Source: Rhizobium sp. BK313
GTDB taxonomy: Bacteria; Pseudomonadota; Alphaproteobacteria; Rhizobiales; Rhizobiaceae
Length of the DNA stretch: 64,000 bases
Direction: 5' to 3'
Assembly (NCBI RefSeq): GCF_014193655.1
Contig: NZ_JACHZQ010000003.1
Span: 248,001-312,000 of the forward strand
Shown here piece after piece: positions 8,797 through 16,695 of this stretch. The notes beneath the pieces were generated by a model, which was given only the letters and a program-made list of their open reading frames with translations, was not told the origin of the DNA and did no database searches. The position numbers were made by a program, and so were the translations under genes. Positions within the stretch are counted from its first letter, which is position 1. Every line of letters begins with the position of its first letter.

Positions 8797-8890
8797 CTAC
8801 TGCGCCGCGCGTCCTATTGGACGCGCAAAGGACGCAGTAGCACTTTAAATCTGCGCACAATCCTTTCCTTAAATCGAATCCGATTTAAGG
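8797..8890. repeat. Composite palindromic intergenic repeat upstream of xseA
   Basis: Two hairpins lie in tandem. The first pairs CTACTGCG (8797-8804) with CGCAGTAG (8833-8840), and inside it GCGCGTCC with GGACGCGC across a TATT loop. The second is a perfect ten-base stem, CCTTAAATCG with CGATTTAAGG (8867-8890), across a four-base AATC loop. Mosaic palindromes of this type are common between genes in Rhizobiaceae. It fills most of the 239-base gap before xseA and may affect that gene's leader. Confidence 0.65.
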
Positions 8891-8939
8891 GGTTATGCGC
8901 TAGGCTCCGCATTTGCGGCGACTTCGGATAAAAAGACCT

Positions 8940-10556
8940 ATGAGCAGCTTCTTTGAGAATGATTCGCCGACGAATCTCGCGGAATATTCTGTCTCGGAAT
9001 TGTCCGGATCGATCAAGCGCACCGTCGAGAGCGCCTTCGATCAGGTGCGTGTGCGCGGCGAAATTTCGGGCTATCGTGGGCCGCACTCGTCCGGTCACGC
9101 CTATTTTTCGCTGAAGGACGACCGGGCCCGCATCGACGCGGTGATCTGGAAAGGCACATTCTCCAAACTGAAATTCCGCCCCGAAGAGGGAATGGAAGTG
9201 ATCGCCACCGGCAAGGTGACAACCTTCCCGGGCTCCTCGAAATATCAGATCGTCATCGAGACGCTGGAGCCGGCCGGCGCCGGTGCACTGATGGCTCTGT
9301 TGGAGGAGCGCAAGCGCAAGCTCGGCGCCGAAGGCCTGTTCGATGCCGACCGCAAACGTCGGCTTCCTTTCATGCCGAAGGTGATCGGTGTCGTTACCTC
9401 GCCGACCGGCGCGGTCATCCGCGATATCCTGCACCGCATCTCGGATCGTTTTCCCGTTCATGTCCTGGTCTGGCCGGTGAAGGTGCAGGGGGAAGGCTCG
9501 GGCGACGAGGTGGCGAACGCCATCCGCGGCTTCAACGAATTTGTGCCCGGAGGCCCCGTTCCCCGTCCCGACGTGCTGATCGTCGCCCGCGGAGGCGGTA
9601 GCTTGGAGGACCTCTGGAGCTTCAACGACGAGGTGGTTGTCCGCGCCGCCGCGGCGAGCGAGATCCCTTTGATCGCCGCCGTCGGCCACGAGACCGACTG
9701 GACGCTGATCGACTATGCCGCCGATGTCCGGGCCCCTACGCCGACCGGAGCCGCGGAAATGGCCGTACCGGTCAAGGCCGAACTCGAGGCCCAGCTCGCA
9801 AGCCTTGCCGCTCGCCTGCGGGGCGGCGTCGGCCGGCAAATGGATCAGCGCCGGCAGGCGGTGCGTGCGCTGCTTCGGGCGCTGCCCTCGCTAGATCAGC
9901 TTCTGGCCTTGCCGCGCCGCCGCTTCGACGAGGTCGCCGCCGGCCTGGGCCGTGGGCTGGAACTGAACACGCTGAACAAGCGCCGTGCCTTCGAGCGCAC
10001 TGCCTCGCATCTGCGGCCCGACGTGCTCTCGAACCGTATTGTCGAGCGGCGGCAGATGCTGGGCGAGCGGATGAGCCGCGCCGAACGCACGGTCGAGCGA
10101 ATGATCGATCGCGCCCGTGGCCGCATCGGCCGCGCCGACGCCGTTTTCGCCACGCTGCCGTCGCGGCTGGCGGCGCAGACCGGTCGCGCCCGCGATCATC
10201 TCGGCAATCTTTCCCGCCATGCCGATACGGCGATACGCCATCAGCTCGCCCGAGCGCGTGGTGATTTGGTGGCCCAGGAACGGATCCTGCAGTCTCTGTC
10301 CTACAAGAACGTGTTGAAGCGCGGTTATGCCGTCGTGCGTGACGAGGCCGACCGGCCGGTTTCATTGGCCGCGGCCCTTGCCACTGGTGTCGCGATTTCA
10401 ATCGAATTCGCCGATGGCCGCATCGGTGCCGTCACCGGAGACAACCCTGTCACTCCATCGCCCGCGCCGCCGCCGGCAGATGCGCCGCCACAGAAGAAGC
10501 GCACCGCGAAACCGGCTGATGCCGCCGATCCGCCGAAGCAGGGAAGCCTGTTCTGA
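8940..10556 (+). CDS. xseA: Exodeoxyribonuclease VII large subunit
   Basis: XseA pairs with the small subunit XseB (not in this window) to degrade single-stranded DNA into acid-soluble oligonucleotides in repair and recombination. The 538-residue product has an N-terminal OB-fold (SGYRGPHSSGHAYFSLKDD), the catalytic domain with GRGGGSLEDLW and VGHETDWTLIDYAADVRAPTP, a long coiled-coil region and a Pro/Ala/Lys-rich tail. I chose the ATG at 8940 (MSSFFENDSP), which matches the family's usual N-terminus. Its stop overlaps the start of the next gene by one base (TGATG), so the two are coupled. Confidence 0.97.
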   Translation: MSSFFENDSPTNLAEYSVSELSGSIKRTVESAFDQVRVRGEISGYRGPHSSGHAYFSLKDDRARIDAVIWKGTFSKLKFRPEEGMEVIATGKVTTFPGSSKYQIVIETLEPAGAGALMALLEERKRKLGAEGLFDADRKRRLPFMPKVIGVVTSPTGAVIRDILHRISDRFPVHVLVWPVKVQGEGSGDEVANAIRGFNEFVPGGPVPRPDVLIVARGGGSLEDLWSFNDEVVVRAAAASEIPLIAAVGHETDWTLIDYAADVRAPTPTGAAEMAVPVKAELEAQLASLAARLRGGVGRQMDQRRQAVRALLRALPSLDQLLALPRRRFDEVAAGLGRGLELNTLNKRRAFERTASHLRPDVLSNRIVERRQMLGERMSRAERTVERMIDRARGRIGRADAVFATLPSRLAAQTGRARDHLGNLSRHADTAIRHQLARARGDLVAQERILQSLSYKNVLKRGYAVVRDEADRPVSLAAALATGVAISIEFADGRIGAVTGDNPVTPSPAPPPADAPPQKKRTAKPADAADPPKQGSLF

Positions 10557-11152
10557 TGCGCATCCTACTGGTGCTCGCCCACCCGCTGGAGGATAGCTTT
10601 GCTGCAGCGGTGGCGAAAACGGCTGCGGAGACGCTTGTCGCGGGCGGGCATCAGGTGGATCTGCTCGATCTCTATCGCGAGGATTTCGACCCACGCCTGT
10701 CCGAGGCCGAGCGGCGCGGTTATTTCGACCAGCCTTATGATATCTCCGCCGTCGAAAATATCGTCGCCCGGCTGCAAGCAGCTGACGGGCTGATGCTGGT
10801 CTTTCCACAATGGTGGTTCAATTTCCCCGCTATTCTCAAAGGCTTCTTCGATCGCGTCCTTGCTCCTGGCATAGCCTTTGTCCACGATCCCGCCGGCGGC
10901 CGCATCGTGCCGCAGTTGAGCAATATCCGCCTGTTCTGGGCGCTGACGACGACTGGTTCGCCCTGGTGGGTCGTGCATCTCTATATGGGCAATCCGGTGC
11001 GCCGCCTCTTGAAACGCGGCATTGCTGCCTTCTGCTCCAAGCGGCTCGATTTTCGCATGTTGACCCTGTACAACATGGATCGGATCAGCGAAGCCGGGCG
11101 TCTCGCCCATCTCGCTCGCGTCAGGAATGCCCTGGCCGTCCTTTCGCTTTGA
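10556..11152 (+). CDS. NAD(P)H dehydrogenase (quinone)-like flavoprotein
   Basis: The 198-residue protein belongs to the flavodoxin_2 group (NQO1/KefF/YwrO-like). The N-terminal LLVLAHPLEDSF carries the FMN/FAD phosphate-binding loop, and the family signature PQWWFNFPAILKGFFDRV is at about residues 84-101. Relatives transfer two electrons from NAD(P)H to quinones or act as soluble partners of potassium efflux channels. It starts on the last base of the xseA stop codon, so it is translated from the same message; a functional link with exonuclease VII is not obvious. Confidence 0.9.
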   Translation: MRILLVLAHPLEDSFAAAVAKTAAETLVAGGHQVDLLDLYREDFDPRLSEAERRGYFDQPYDISAVENIVARLQAADGLMLVFPQWWFNFPAILKGFFDRVLAPGIAFVHDPAGGRIVPQLSNIRLFWALTTTGSPWWVVHLYMGNPVRRLLKRGIAAFCSKRLDFRMLTLYNMDRISEAGRLAHLARVRNALAVLSL

Positions 11153-11254
11153 CCTAACTAATCCCCAGTACCTAATCTGCAATCAATTCGGCTGATATGC
11201 GGTTTTGGCGACGGTATGTTATTCTAACGCCATGTTTTTTAGGAGGACCATACG

Positions 11255-12364
11255 ATGAGATTGGCCTCTTATAATGTTGAAAACCTATTCGATCGCGCCA
11301 AGGCAATGAACCTCGATACCTGGGAGGAAGGACGCCCAATCCTGGAGAAATTCGCGGCGCTTGAAAGCCTACTCGGCCAGGTGACCTATAGCGACGCCGA
11401 TAAACGAAAGATCACGGAACTCATCATCGCGCTTGGCTTGGAGAAAAGCGACACCGGTCCTTTCGTCCTGCTTCGGCGAAATCGTGGCGCGCTGTTGACC
11501 CGGCCGAAGACCGGCGGTGTCGTCATTGTCGCCAATGGCCGCGCCGACTGGGTTGGCTCGCTGGAGTTGCGCGAAGAGCCGGTGGACGAAGAGGCGATGC
11601 GCAACACTGCCCGCGTCATGAACGATATCACCGCCGACGTGTTGGGCATTGTCGAAGTCGAAAGCCGCCCGGTATTGTCCTCCTTCAATTCATTGATCAT
11701 GCCGGCGGTCGGCGGCCATCCTTTCACGCATGTCATGGTGATCGACGGCAATGACGAGCGCGGCATCGATGTCGGTCTGATGACGCGGAAGGATTTCCCG
11801 ATCGGTTTCATGCGCAGCCATGTCGATGACCGTATGCCCGACGGTTCGCTGGTCTTCTCACGGGATTGCGCCGAATATCGCATAAGGACGCCCGCCGGTA
11901 CGACGCTCGTCGTATTGGTCAATCATTTCAAAAGCAAAGGCTATGGCGGCGTGCAAGCCTCCGATGCCCGCCGCAGGGCTCAAGCGAAGCGGGCACGGGA
12001 AATCTACGAAGCCCTGCTGGCCGAAGGTATCGATTACGTCGCCTTGATCGGCGACCTCAACGACTTTCCCGACAGCCAGCCGCTGAAGCCGCTGACCACC
12101 AGCACCATCAAGGACGCCTTTACCCATCCCGATTTCGACGACGGGGGCTATCCCGGCACTTATGGCCTCTGCAACACCACCAACAAGATCGACTACCTCT
12201 TCCTGTCGCCGGCGCTCTTCGGAAAGGTTCAGCGCGGCGGTGTCTTCCGCAGAGGCCTGTGGCCGGGATCGCGGCCAAAACGCTGGGATGTCTATCCGGA
12301 GCTGACCGCGGAGAGACAGGGCGCATCGGACCACGCCGCCGTGTGGGTGGATTTGGATATTTGA
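11255..12364 (+). CDS. Endonuclease/exonuclease/phosphatase family protein
   Basis: The 369-residue product has the EEP (DNase I-like) fold. It starts with LASYNVENLFD (metal-site Asn/Glu), contains DVLGIVEVES, VNHFKSKGYGG and IGDLNDFPDS, and ends with the catalytic SDHAAVW. EEP proteins cleave phosphodiester or phosphomonoester bonds in nucleic acids, lipids or inositol phosphates. No signal peptide is visible, so it is probably cytoplasmic. The ATG has GGAGGA about eight bases upstream. It stands apart from the preceding gene by about 100 bases and seems to be its own unit. Confidence 0.92.
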   Translation: MRLASYNVENLFDRAKAMNLDTWEEGRPILEKFAALESLLGQVTYSDADKRKITELIIALGLEKSDTGPFVLLRRNRGALLTRPKTGGVVIVANGRADWVGSLELREEPVDEEAMRNTARVMNDITADVLGIVEVESRPVLSSFNSLIMPAVGGHPFTHVMVIDGNDERGIDVGLMTRKDFPIGFMRSHVDDRMPDGSLVFSRDCAEYRIRTPAGTTLVVLVNHFKSKGYGGVQASDARRRAQAKRAREIYEALLAEGIDYVALIGDLNDFPDSQPLKPLTTSTIKDAFTHPDFDDGGYPGTYGLCNTTNKIDYLFLSPALFGKVQRGGVFRRGLWPGSRPKRWDVYPELTAERQGASDHAAVWVDLDI

Positions 12365-12404
12365 TAAATACCTTCGCTCTAACGAACGAAGATATCTATT
12401 GAGC

Positions 12405-13658
12405 TTACGCCCACTCGCCCTTGCGCATCACCGGAACCCGCGAGCCGTCGGGCTTGATGCCGTCGATGTCGACCTTGTCGGAGCCGATCATCCAATCGAT
12501 GTGAATCAGGCTGGAATTGCCGCCCTGGGCCTTGATCTGATCCTGGCTCAACGTCGCGCCGTCGATGAAGCATTTGGAGTAGCATTGGCCGAGCGCGATG
12601 TGGCAGGAGGCATTTTCGTCGAACAGGGTGTTGTAGAACAGGATGCCGCTGGCCGAGATCGGCGAGGAATGCGGCACCAATGCCACTTCGCCGAGACGGC
12701 GGGCGCCCTCGTCGGTATCCAGCACCTTATTCAACACTTCTTCGCCGCGCGACGCCTTGGCCTCGACGATGCGGCCGCCTTCGAAGCGAACCTGGATATT
12801 GTCGATCAGGGTGCCCTGATGCGATAGCGGCTTGGTCGAGGAGACATGGCCTTCGACACGCAGCGCATGCGGCGTGGTAAACACCTCTTCGGTCGGAATG
12901 TTCGGATTGCAGGTGATGCCGTTCTTGGCGACCGAGGCTCCGCCATGCCACTCATGGCCGTCGGCAAGGCCGATCTTCACGTCGGTGCCCGGACCTTGGA
13001 AATGCAGGGTCGCGAACCGCTGGCCGTTCATCCAGGCAGATCGCTTGTGCAGGTTGGCATTGTGCTCGGCCCAGGCGCCGATCGGGTCCGGTACGTCGAC
13101 GCGCGAGGCGGCGAAGATCGCCTTGGCGAGCTTGGCGACGGCGATCGCTTCCGGATCGTCCGGGAAGACCTGCTTCGCCCAGGAAGGGTTCGGATAGGAG
13201 ACGATGTTCCAGTTGATGTCGAAATTGGAGATCTTTTCCAGCGCAGGCTTGTAGGCGGCTGAGTTGGCGCGGTTGGCGCGTGCGACCTTGGCCGGGTTCT
13301 GGCCGGAGAGCAGCATCGGATTGTCGCCGGAGACGGCGAGCCGCGCCGCATTGTTGGCATACGCCTTGGCCATGCCTTCATAGAGCCAGCTCGAAGCGCG
13401 ATCGAAGCTTTCGTCATGGCCGTATTCGTAACGGGCAAGAGTGGTTTGTTCGTCGGAATAGAAAGCAGTGACGAGACCGGCGCCGGTCTTATAGGCCTCG
13501 CGGGTGATCAGCCGCACCAGCGGCATTGCCACGACCGGCGCGGTGATGACCAGATCCTGGCCCTTCTGCAGTTGCAGCCCGACCTTCACGGCCACTTCGG
13601 CCAGCTTTTCCAGCTTGGCGGGATCGACAGGATGGTGGTTGGGGGAGGAGAACGTCAT
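12405..13658 (-). CDS. M29 family aminopeptidase (thermophilic-aminopeptidase type)
   Basis: The 417-residue length and the motifs fit clan MQ, family M29 (AmpS/AmpT/PepS). The dimetal-site region is visible as NIPTEEVFTTP, EGHVSSTKPL, LGEVALVP, the NTLFDENASCHIALG segment and HIDWMIGS. These cytosolic enzymes remove N-terminal residues from peptides using two Co or Zn ions. It is on the minus strand with its own upstream region; the next upstream gene on that strand starts 94 bases away. The family call is firm, the peptide preference unknown. Confidence 0.95.
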   Translation of the reverse strand: MTFSSPNHHPVDPAKLEKLAEVAVKVGLQLQKGQDLVITAPVVAMPLVRLITREAYKTGAGLVTAFYSDEQTTLARYEYGHDESFDRASSWLYEGMAKAYANNAARLAVSGDNPMLLSGQNPAKVARANRANSAAYKPALEKISNFDINWNIVSYPNPSWAKQVFPDDPEAIAVAKLAKAIFAASRVDVPDPIGAWAEHNANLHKRSAWMNGQRFATLHFQGPGTDVKIGLADGHEWHGGASVAKNGITCNPNIPTEEVFTTPHALRVEGHVSSTKPLSHQGTLIDNIQVRFEGGRIVEAKASRGEEVLNKVLDTDEGARRLGEVALVPHSSPISASGILFYNTLFDENASCHIALGQCYSKCFIDGATLSQDQIKAQGGNSSLIHIDWMIGSDKVDIDGIKPDGSRVPVMRKGEWA

Positions 13659-13751
13659 GGCAGGACCTGCATGCTGAGGATCGGAAGAACGGTCCCCAGA
13701 CTTAGACCGGTTTGCGGCGAAAATGAAGGCAGTTTTGTTTTTCAGGCGTGA

Positions 13752-14225
13752 TCAAGCAATCAGCGGCGCAGCTTTGGCTTTCAAAACCTTCAGCGCATCC
13801 TGTGGGTTGAGGCGCACCTGCAGGCCGCGCTGGCCGCCGTTGATGTAGACATGGGTCTCCGTCATCGCTTGTGCCTCGATCGCTGTCGGCACCGTCTTCT
13901 TCTGACCGAAAGGGCTGATGCCGCCGACATGGTAACCCGTCAGCCGCTCGGCATCGGCAGGCTTCATCATATTCGCCGATTTGCCGCCGAAAGCGCCGGC
14001 AAGCTTTTTCATGCTGACTTCATGATCGGAGGGCACGACCACACAGACCGGCTTGCCGTCCACCTCCGCCATCAGCGTTTTCAACACCCGGTGCGGCTCC
14101 TCGCCCAGCGCTTCCGCCGCCTGCATGCCGACGCGCTCGGCAGTCGGATCGTAGTCATAGGTATGAACGGTGAAGGCAACCTTTGCCTGGGTCAGTACTT
14201 GCGTGGCGCGGGTGGTTTTGGACAT
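13752..14225 (-). CDS. ybaK: Cys-tRNA(Pro)/Cys-tRNA(Cys) deacylase, YbaK family
   Basis: The 157-residue protein matches YbaK: a single editing domain with the conserved Lys in VLKTLMAEVDGK (near residue 45), VVPSDHEVSMKKLA, GYHVGGISPFGQKK and the C-terminal YINGGQRGLQVRLNP. YbaK hydrolyses cysteine mischarged on tRNA(Pro) by prolyl-tRNA synthetase. It is ten bases downstream of the ArsC/YffB-like gene on the same strand, so they likely share a transcript. Confidence 0.95.
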   Translation of the reverse strand: MSKTTRATQVLTQAKVAFTVHTYDYDPTAERVGMQAAEALGEEPHRVLKTLMAEVDGKPVCVVVPSDHEVSMKKLAGAFGGKSANMMKPADAERLTGYHVGGISPFGQKKTVPTAIEAQAMTETHVYINGGQRGLQVRLNPQDALKVLKAKAAPLIA

Positions 14226-14235
14226 GGTTCAGCCC

Positions 14236-14592
14236 CTATGCATCGACCTTGAACGCACCCGCATAGATCTCTGGCTTGAAGCCGATCAGCAATTTGCCAT
14301 CCGCTTCCAGCACCGGACGCTTGATCATCGAAGGTTGGGCCAGCATCAAGGTGATGGCCTTGTCTTTGGTGAGGTCGGCGCGCTCTTCTTCGGGGAGCGC
14401 CTTGAAGGTCGTGCCGGCGCGGTTGATGACGATTTCCCAACCGGCCTGCGCTGTCCAGCGCTCCAGATGGTCCCGGTCGATACCGACAGCCTTGTAATCA
14501 TGGAAATCATAGGCGATCCCGTGGCTCTCCAGCCAGGTACGTGCCTTCTTCATAGTGTCGCAATTCTTGATGCCGTAAATGGTGATCGTCAT
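14236..14592 (-). CDS. ArsC/Spx-fold reductase-like protein (YffB type)
   Basis: The 118-residue product starts ITIYGIKNCDTMKKA, the glutaredoxin-like ArsC fold with a single N-terminal Cys in place of a CxxC pair. It carries LTKDKAITLMLAQPSMIKRPVL, the region that includes the family's conserved cis-Pro and Arg. It groups by sight with YffB proteins rather than true arsenate reductases; no arsenic-resistance genes are nearby. Relatives may be glutathione-dependent thiol reductases. It is the first gene of a pair with ybaK and is divergent from a MarR regulator across a palindromic operator. Confidence 0.9.
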   Translation of the reverse strand: MTITIYGIKNCDTMKKARTWLESHGIAYDFHDYKAVGIDRDHLERWTAQAGWEIVINRAGTTFKALPEEERADLTKDKAITLMLAQPSMIKRPVLEADGKLLIGFKPEIYAGAFKVDA

Positions 14593-14704
14593 GCCGAATC
14601 CGTCTTTTGCTGCGAGCTATCGCATAGCACGCGGGCGGAGATGAGCGAAAGTCTGAGGACGGCTCGATGGCTCGGCGTTCCATTGCGGTCTCAGCCGAAA
14701 TTCC

Positions 14705-14731
14705 TATAAATATGCATAATGCATATTTATA
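14705..14731. promoter_or_regulatory. Near-perfect 27-bp palindrome, likely MarR operator
   Basis: The 13-base arm TATAAATATGCAT and its inverse flank one unpaired central base; every arm position pairs. It lies 16 bases upstream of the MarR-family ATG, where RNA polymerase would bind, and in the shared region with the divergent ArsC-like gene. Operator function is inferred from symmetry and position. Confidence 0.8.
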
Positions 14732-14747
14732 AATTGGGAGTCGCGGC

Positions 14748-15269
14748 ATGACCGTCGATAGAGAGAAATTGCGGCTGGAGAATATTTTCGGCGCCTTGAG
14801 CCTCGCTCTGGTCGACAAGATGGAAAGGGCCTTTGCCGATGAAACCGGCTTTGGCCCCAGTGCGATTGCAGCCATCATTCAGATCGGCACCGAGCCGGGA
14901 TTGACCATCGAGACGTTGCGCAAGCTGATCGCACTGTCCCATTCCGCCACGGTCCGCCTGGTCGACCAGCTTGTCACGGAAAACCTTGTGTTGCGTGCCG
15001 GTGGCGTCGAGGGTGACAAACGCGCCAAGTCGCTGCAATTGACCGATACCGGCCGCACGCTTTTCCATAAGAGCCTCGCTGTCCGTCGCGCCGTTATCCA
15101 TCGCGCTTTCGCAACGCTGGATGCGGAGGAAACGCAGCAGCTTGGCCGGCTGGCGGAAAAACTGCTGCCGACGTTGGTCGATCTCGGAGCAGACCAGGAT
15201 GTGGTCTGCCGCGTCTGCGACCAAGGGGTCTGCGATCAGGAACGTTGCCCGATCACGTTCATGACGTAA
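14748..15269 (+). CDS. MarR family transcriptional regulator with C-terminal Cys cluster
   Basis: The 173-residue protein has a winged-helix domain at about residues 30-115: ETLRKLIALSHSATVRLVDQ is the HTH and GDKRAKSLQLT is the wing with its Asp/Arg pair. Helices on either side would form the dimer interface. The C-terminus has four cysteines at 154, 157, 162 and 167 (spacing C-x2-C-x4-C-x4-C), which could bind metal or sense redox state. The palindrome just upstream suggests autoregulation, and a related half-matching site precedes the small gene downstream. Effector and targets are not known. Confidence 0.93.
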   Translation: MTVDREKLRLENIFGALSLALVDKMERAFADETGFGPSAIAAIIQIGTEPGLTIETLRKLIALSHSATVRLVDQLVTENLVLRAGGVEGDKRAKSLQLTDTGRTLFHKSLAVRRAVIHRAFATLDAEETQQLGRLAEKLLPTLVDLGADQDVVCRVCDQGVCDQERCPITFMT

Positions 15270-15288
15270 GGTTCAAGACTCATCTGGC

Positions 15289-15323
15289 TTGACAAGCGCT
15301 TCATTTATATGCACTCTACATAC
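15289..15323 (+). promoter_or_regulatory. Putative promoter with second MarR-type site
   Basis: A perfect TTGACA (15289-15294) is followed after about 18 bases by an ACTCTA-like -10 region. Overlapping it at 15307-15323 is ATATGCACTCTACATAC, which matches the core of the 14705-14731 palindrome at about 13 of 17 positions, including the ATG-N7-CAT spacing. This would let the MarR protein control the small gene at 15414. The match is by eye. Confidence 0.5.
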
Positions 15324-15413
15324 ATATATCGAGTGTCCGACGAATACTGGTGTCCATCGTGCAATGGATACTCGGGAAACATTGCCTGCATCATCCAGAT
15401 CGGAGGCATGACC

Positions 15414-15569
15414 ATGGCAAGAAACAGCGCGTTCACCGCAAAAGAGAAATCGATTGGCCAGCAACATCTCGCCGCAGCGCTCAACGCGATCCGCTGCTTT
15501 GGCGAGCTCCTCCGTAAGGCGACCGTGATCGCCTTTGCGATGCGCTGCAAGGTCATTGATGGCCGCTGA
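15414..15569 (+). CDS. Small basic protein, 51 residues, possible MarR target
   Basis: I place the start at the ATG at 15414 because GGAGG sits about seven bases upstream; an ATG at 15408 is too close to it, and the longer frame back to 15309 runs through the promoter. The product begins MARNSAFTAKEK and is predicted mostly alpha-helical, amphipathic and basic, with two Cys. I know no family. A promoter-like TTGACA and an operator-like site precede it. It converges with the aspartoacylase-like gene only seven bases away. Confidence 0.55.
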   Translation: MARNSAFTAKEKSIGQQHLAAALNAIRCFGELLRKATVIAFAMRCKVIDGR

Positions 15570-15575
15570 GGTGCC

Positions 15576-16637
15576 TCAGTCCTCCAGCGTTCCCGGCTTG
15601 CGGGCAGCTGCGCTCGGTTCGTCGCAGCCGATTTTCATCAAGTCGCCGCGGCGCCGCACGAGACGGTCGGAAACGCGGGTGACGATAAGGCCGGTTTGCG
15701 GGGCGCGGACATCGATCGTTCCATTTGGCATGCCAGGTGCGGTAATGATCGTCGCCAGCAGATCACCCTCATCGACGCGCTCACCGATATTGCGATGGAA
15801 GAGCACGGTGCCAGCCTGCGGCGCGCGGATCATCTCGACATTGTCCAGCGGCACCGCGGGCCCGGCAAAGGCAGGCAAAGTCACGCTGTCGTCGCGCACT
15901 GCGCCGCGGGCAGCGAGGAAGCGCCAGAGCCCTTCAGCATCCCTTTTTGCCATCTCCGGATAGACGTCACGCGTGCCGCGCAGTTCGACGGTAACAGATA
16001 GTTTTCCCGGCAGCCGCGCCTTCTTCTCGCCGGGCACCTCGTATTTCCAGGCAAAGCTGACGGCTTCCTCGAAGGCCGAGCTTTCGCCGTCCGACAACAG
16101 CACGGCGTCCATGTCCAACGCTGCCGCCAGGTCGGCGGCCTCGGGCCAGAAGGCATCGTCGATATAGGCATATTGCAAAGATTCGTCATCGCAATGCAGG
16201 TCGATCACCAGATCGGCTCCAAGCGCCATGTGAATCAACTGCCGCTTCAGCCGGTCCGCGGCAGAGTAGCGCTCCAGGTTTTCGACCAGCAGGAGGCGGT
16301 CGCGCGCCGAGATCAGGGGAAAGTCGCGGTTGAAATTGGTGCGCGTGCCTAAGTCGAAGCGGCCCTGCATCTCGCCGAAATGCGATTGCGCCGCGCCGAT
16401 CGGATTGGCATGCGGCACGACAATGATATCGCTCAGAACCGCGCCTTCGGTTTCCGCCTGTCGCAGCCTCTCGCAAAGGAAATGGGCAAGCGCCGTGCCC
16501 GGCAGCTCGCCGGCATGCAGCGCCGCCTGGATGTAGACCTTCGGAGCATCCGGCTTGCTGCCTGCAAAATGCAACACTGGCAGCCGCCATGCGATCCCCG
16601 GCGTATCGCCGTCGATAACGATCTCTGTGATGTCCAT
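15576..16637 (-). CDS. Succinylglutamate desuccinylase/aspartoacylase family protein
   Basis: The 353-residue protein has the M14-like zinc hydrolase fold. The zinc ligands are visible in AALHAGELPG (His and Glu, about residues 39-48) and DLVIDLHCDDES (His, near 148). A C-terminal beta-rich domain after about 260 (PQAGTVLFHRNIGERVDEGDLL) resembles a lipoyl/biotinyl-like barrel and is typical of the AstE-like subgroup. Relatives remove acyl groups from amino acids. The ATG at 16637 has AGGAGA upstream. The LysR gene next to it is on the same strand and ends 58 bases after nothing else, so it might be upstream in the same transcript; the substrate is unknown. Confidence 0.9.
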   Translation of the reverse strand: MDITEIVIDGDTPGIAWRLPVLHFAGSKPDAPKVYIQAALHAGELPGTALAHFLCERLRQAETEGAVLSDIIVVPHANPIGAAQSHFGEMQGRFDLGTRTNFNRDFPLISARDRLLLVENLERYSAADRLKRQLIHMALGADLVIDLHCDDESLQYAYIDDAFWPEAADLAAALDMDAVLLSDGESSAFEEAVSFAWKYEVPGEKKARLPGKLSVTVELRGTRDVYPEMAKRDAEGLWRFLAARGAVRDDSVTLPAFAGPAVPLDNVEMIRAPQAGTVLFHRNIGERVDEGDLLATIITAPGMPNGTIDVRAPQTGLIVTRVSDRLVRRRGDLMKIGCDEPSAAARKPGTLED

Positions 16638-16695
16638 GCGCTTGTCTCCTGCTTGTGATGGTCCGATACCAAGCCGTGGTCGCCTTACGCAATGA

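Noticed and set aside
8797..8890. Possible CRISPR or phage attachment site
   Set aside because: The palindromes have the mosaic hairpin form of rhizobial intergenic repeats; there is no spaced direct repeat and no cas gene.
12365..12404. Hairpin between the EEP gene and the M29 aminopeptidase
   Set aside because: CTTCG and CGAAG give only a five-base stem with mismatches beyond it and no T-run, too weak to call a terminator.
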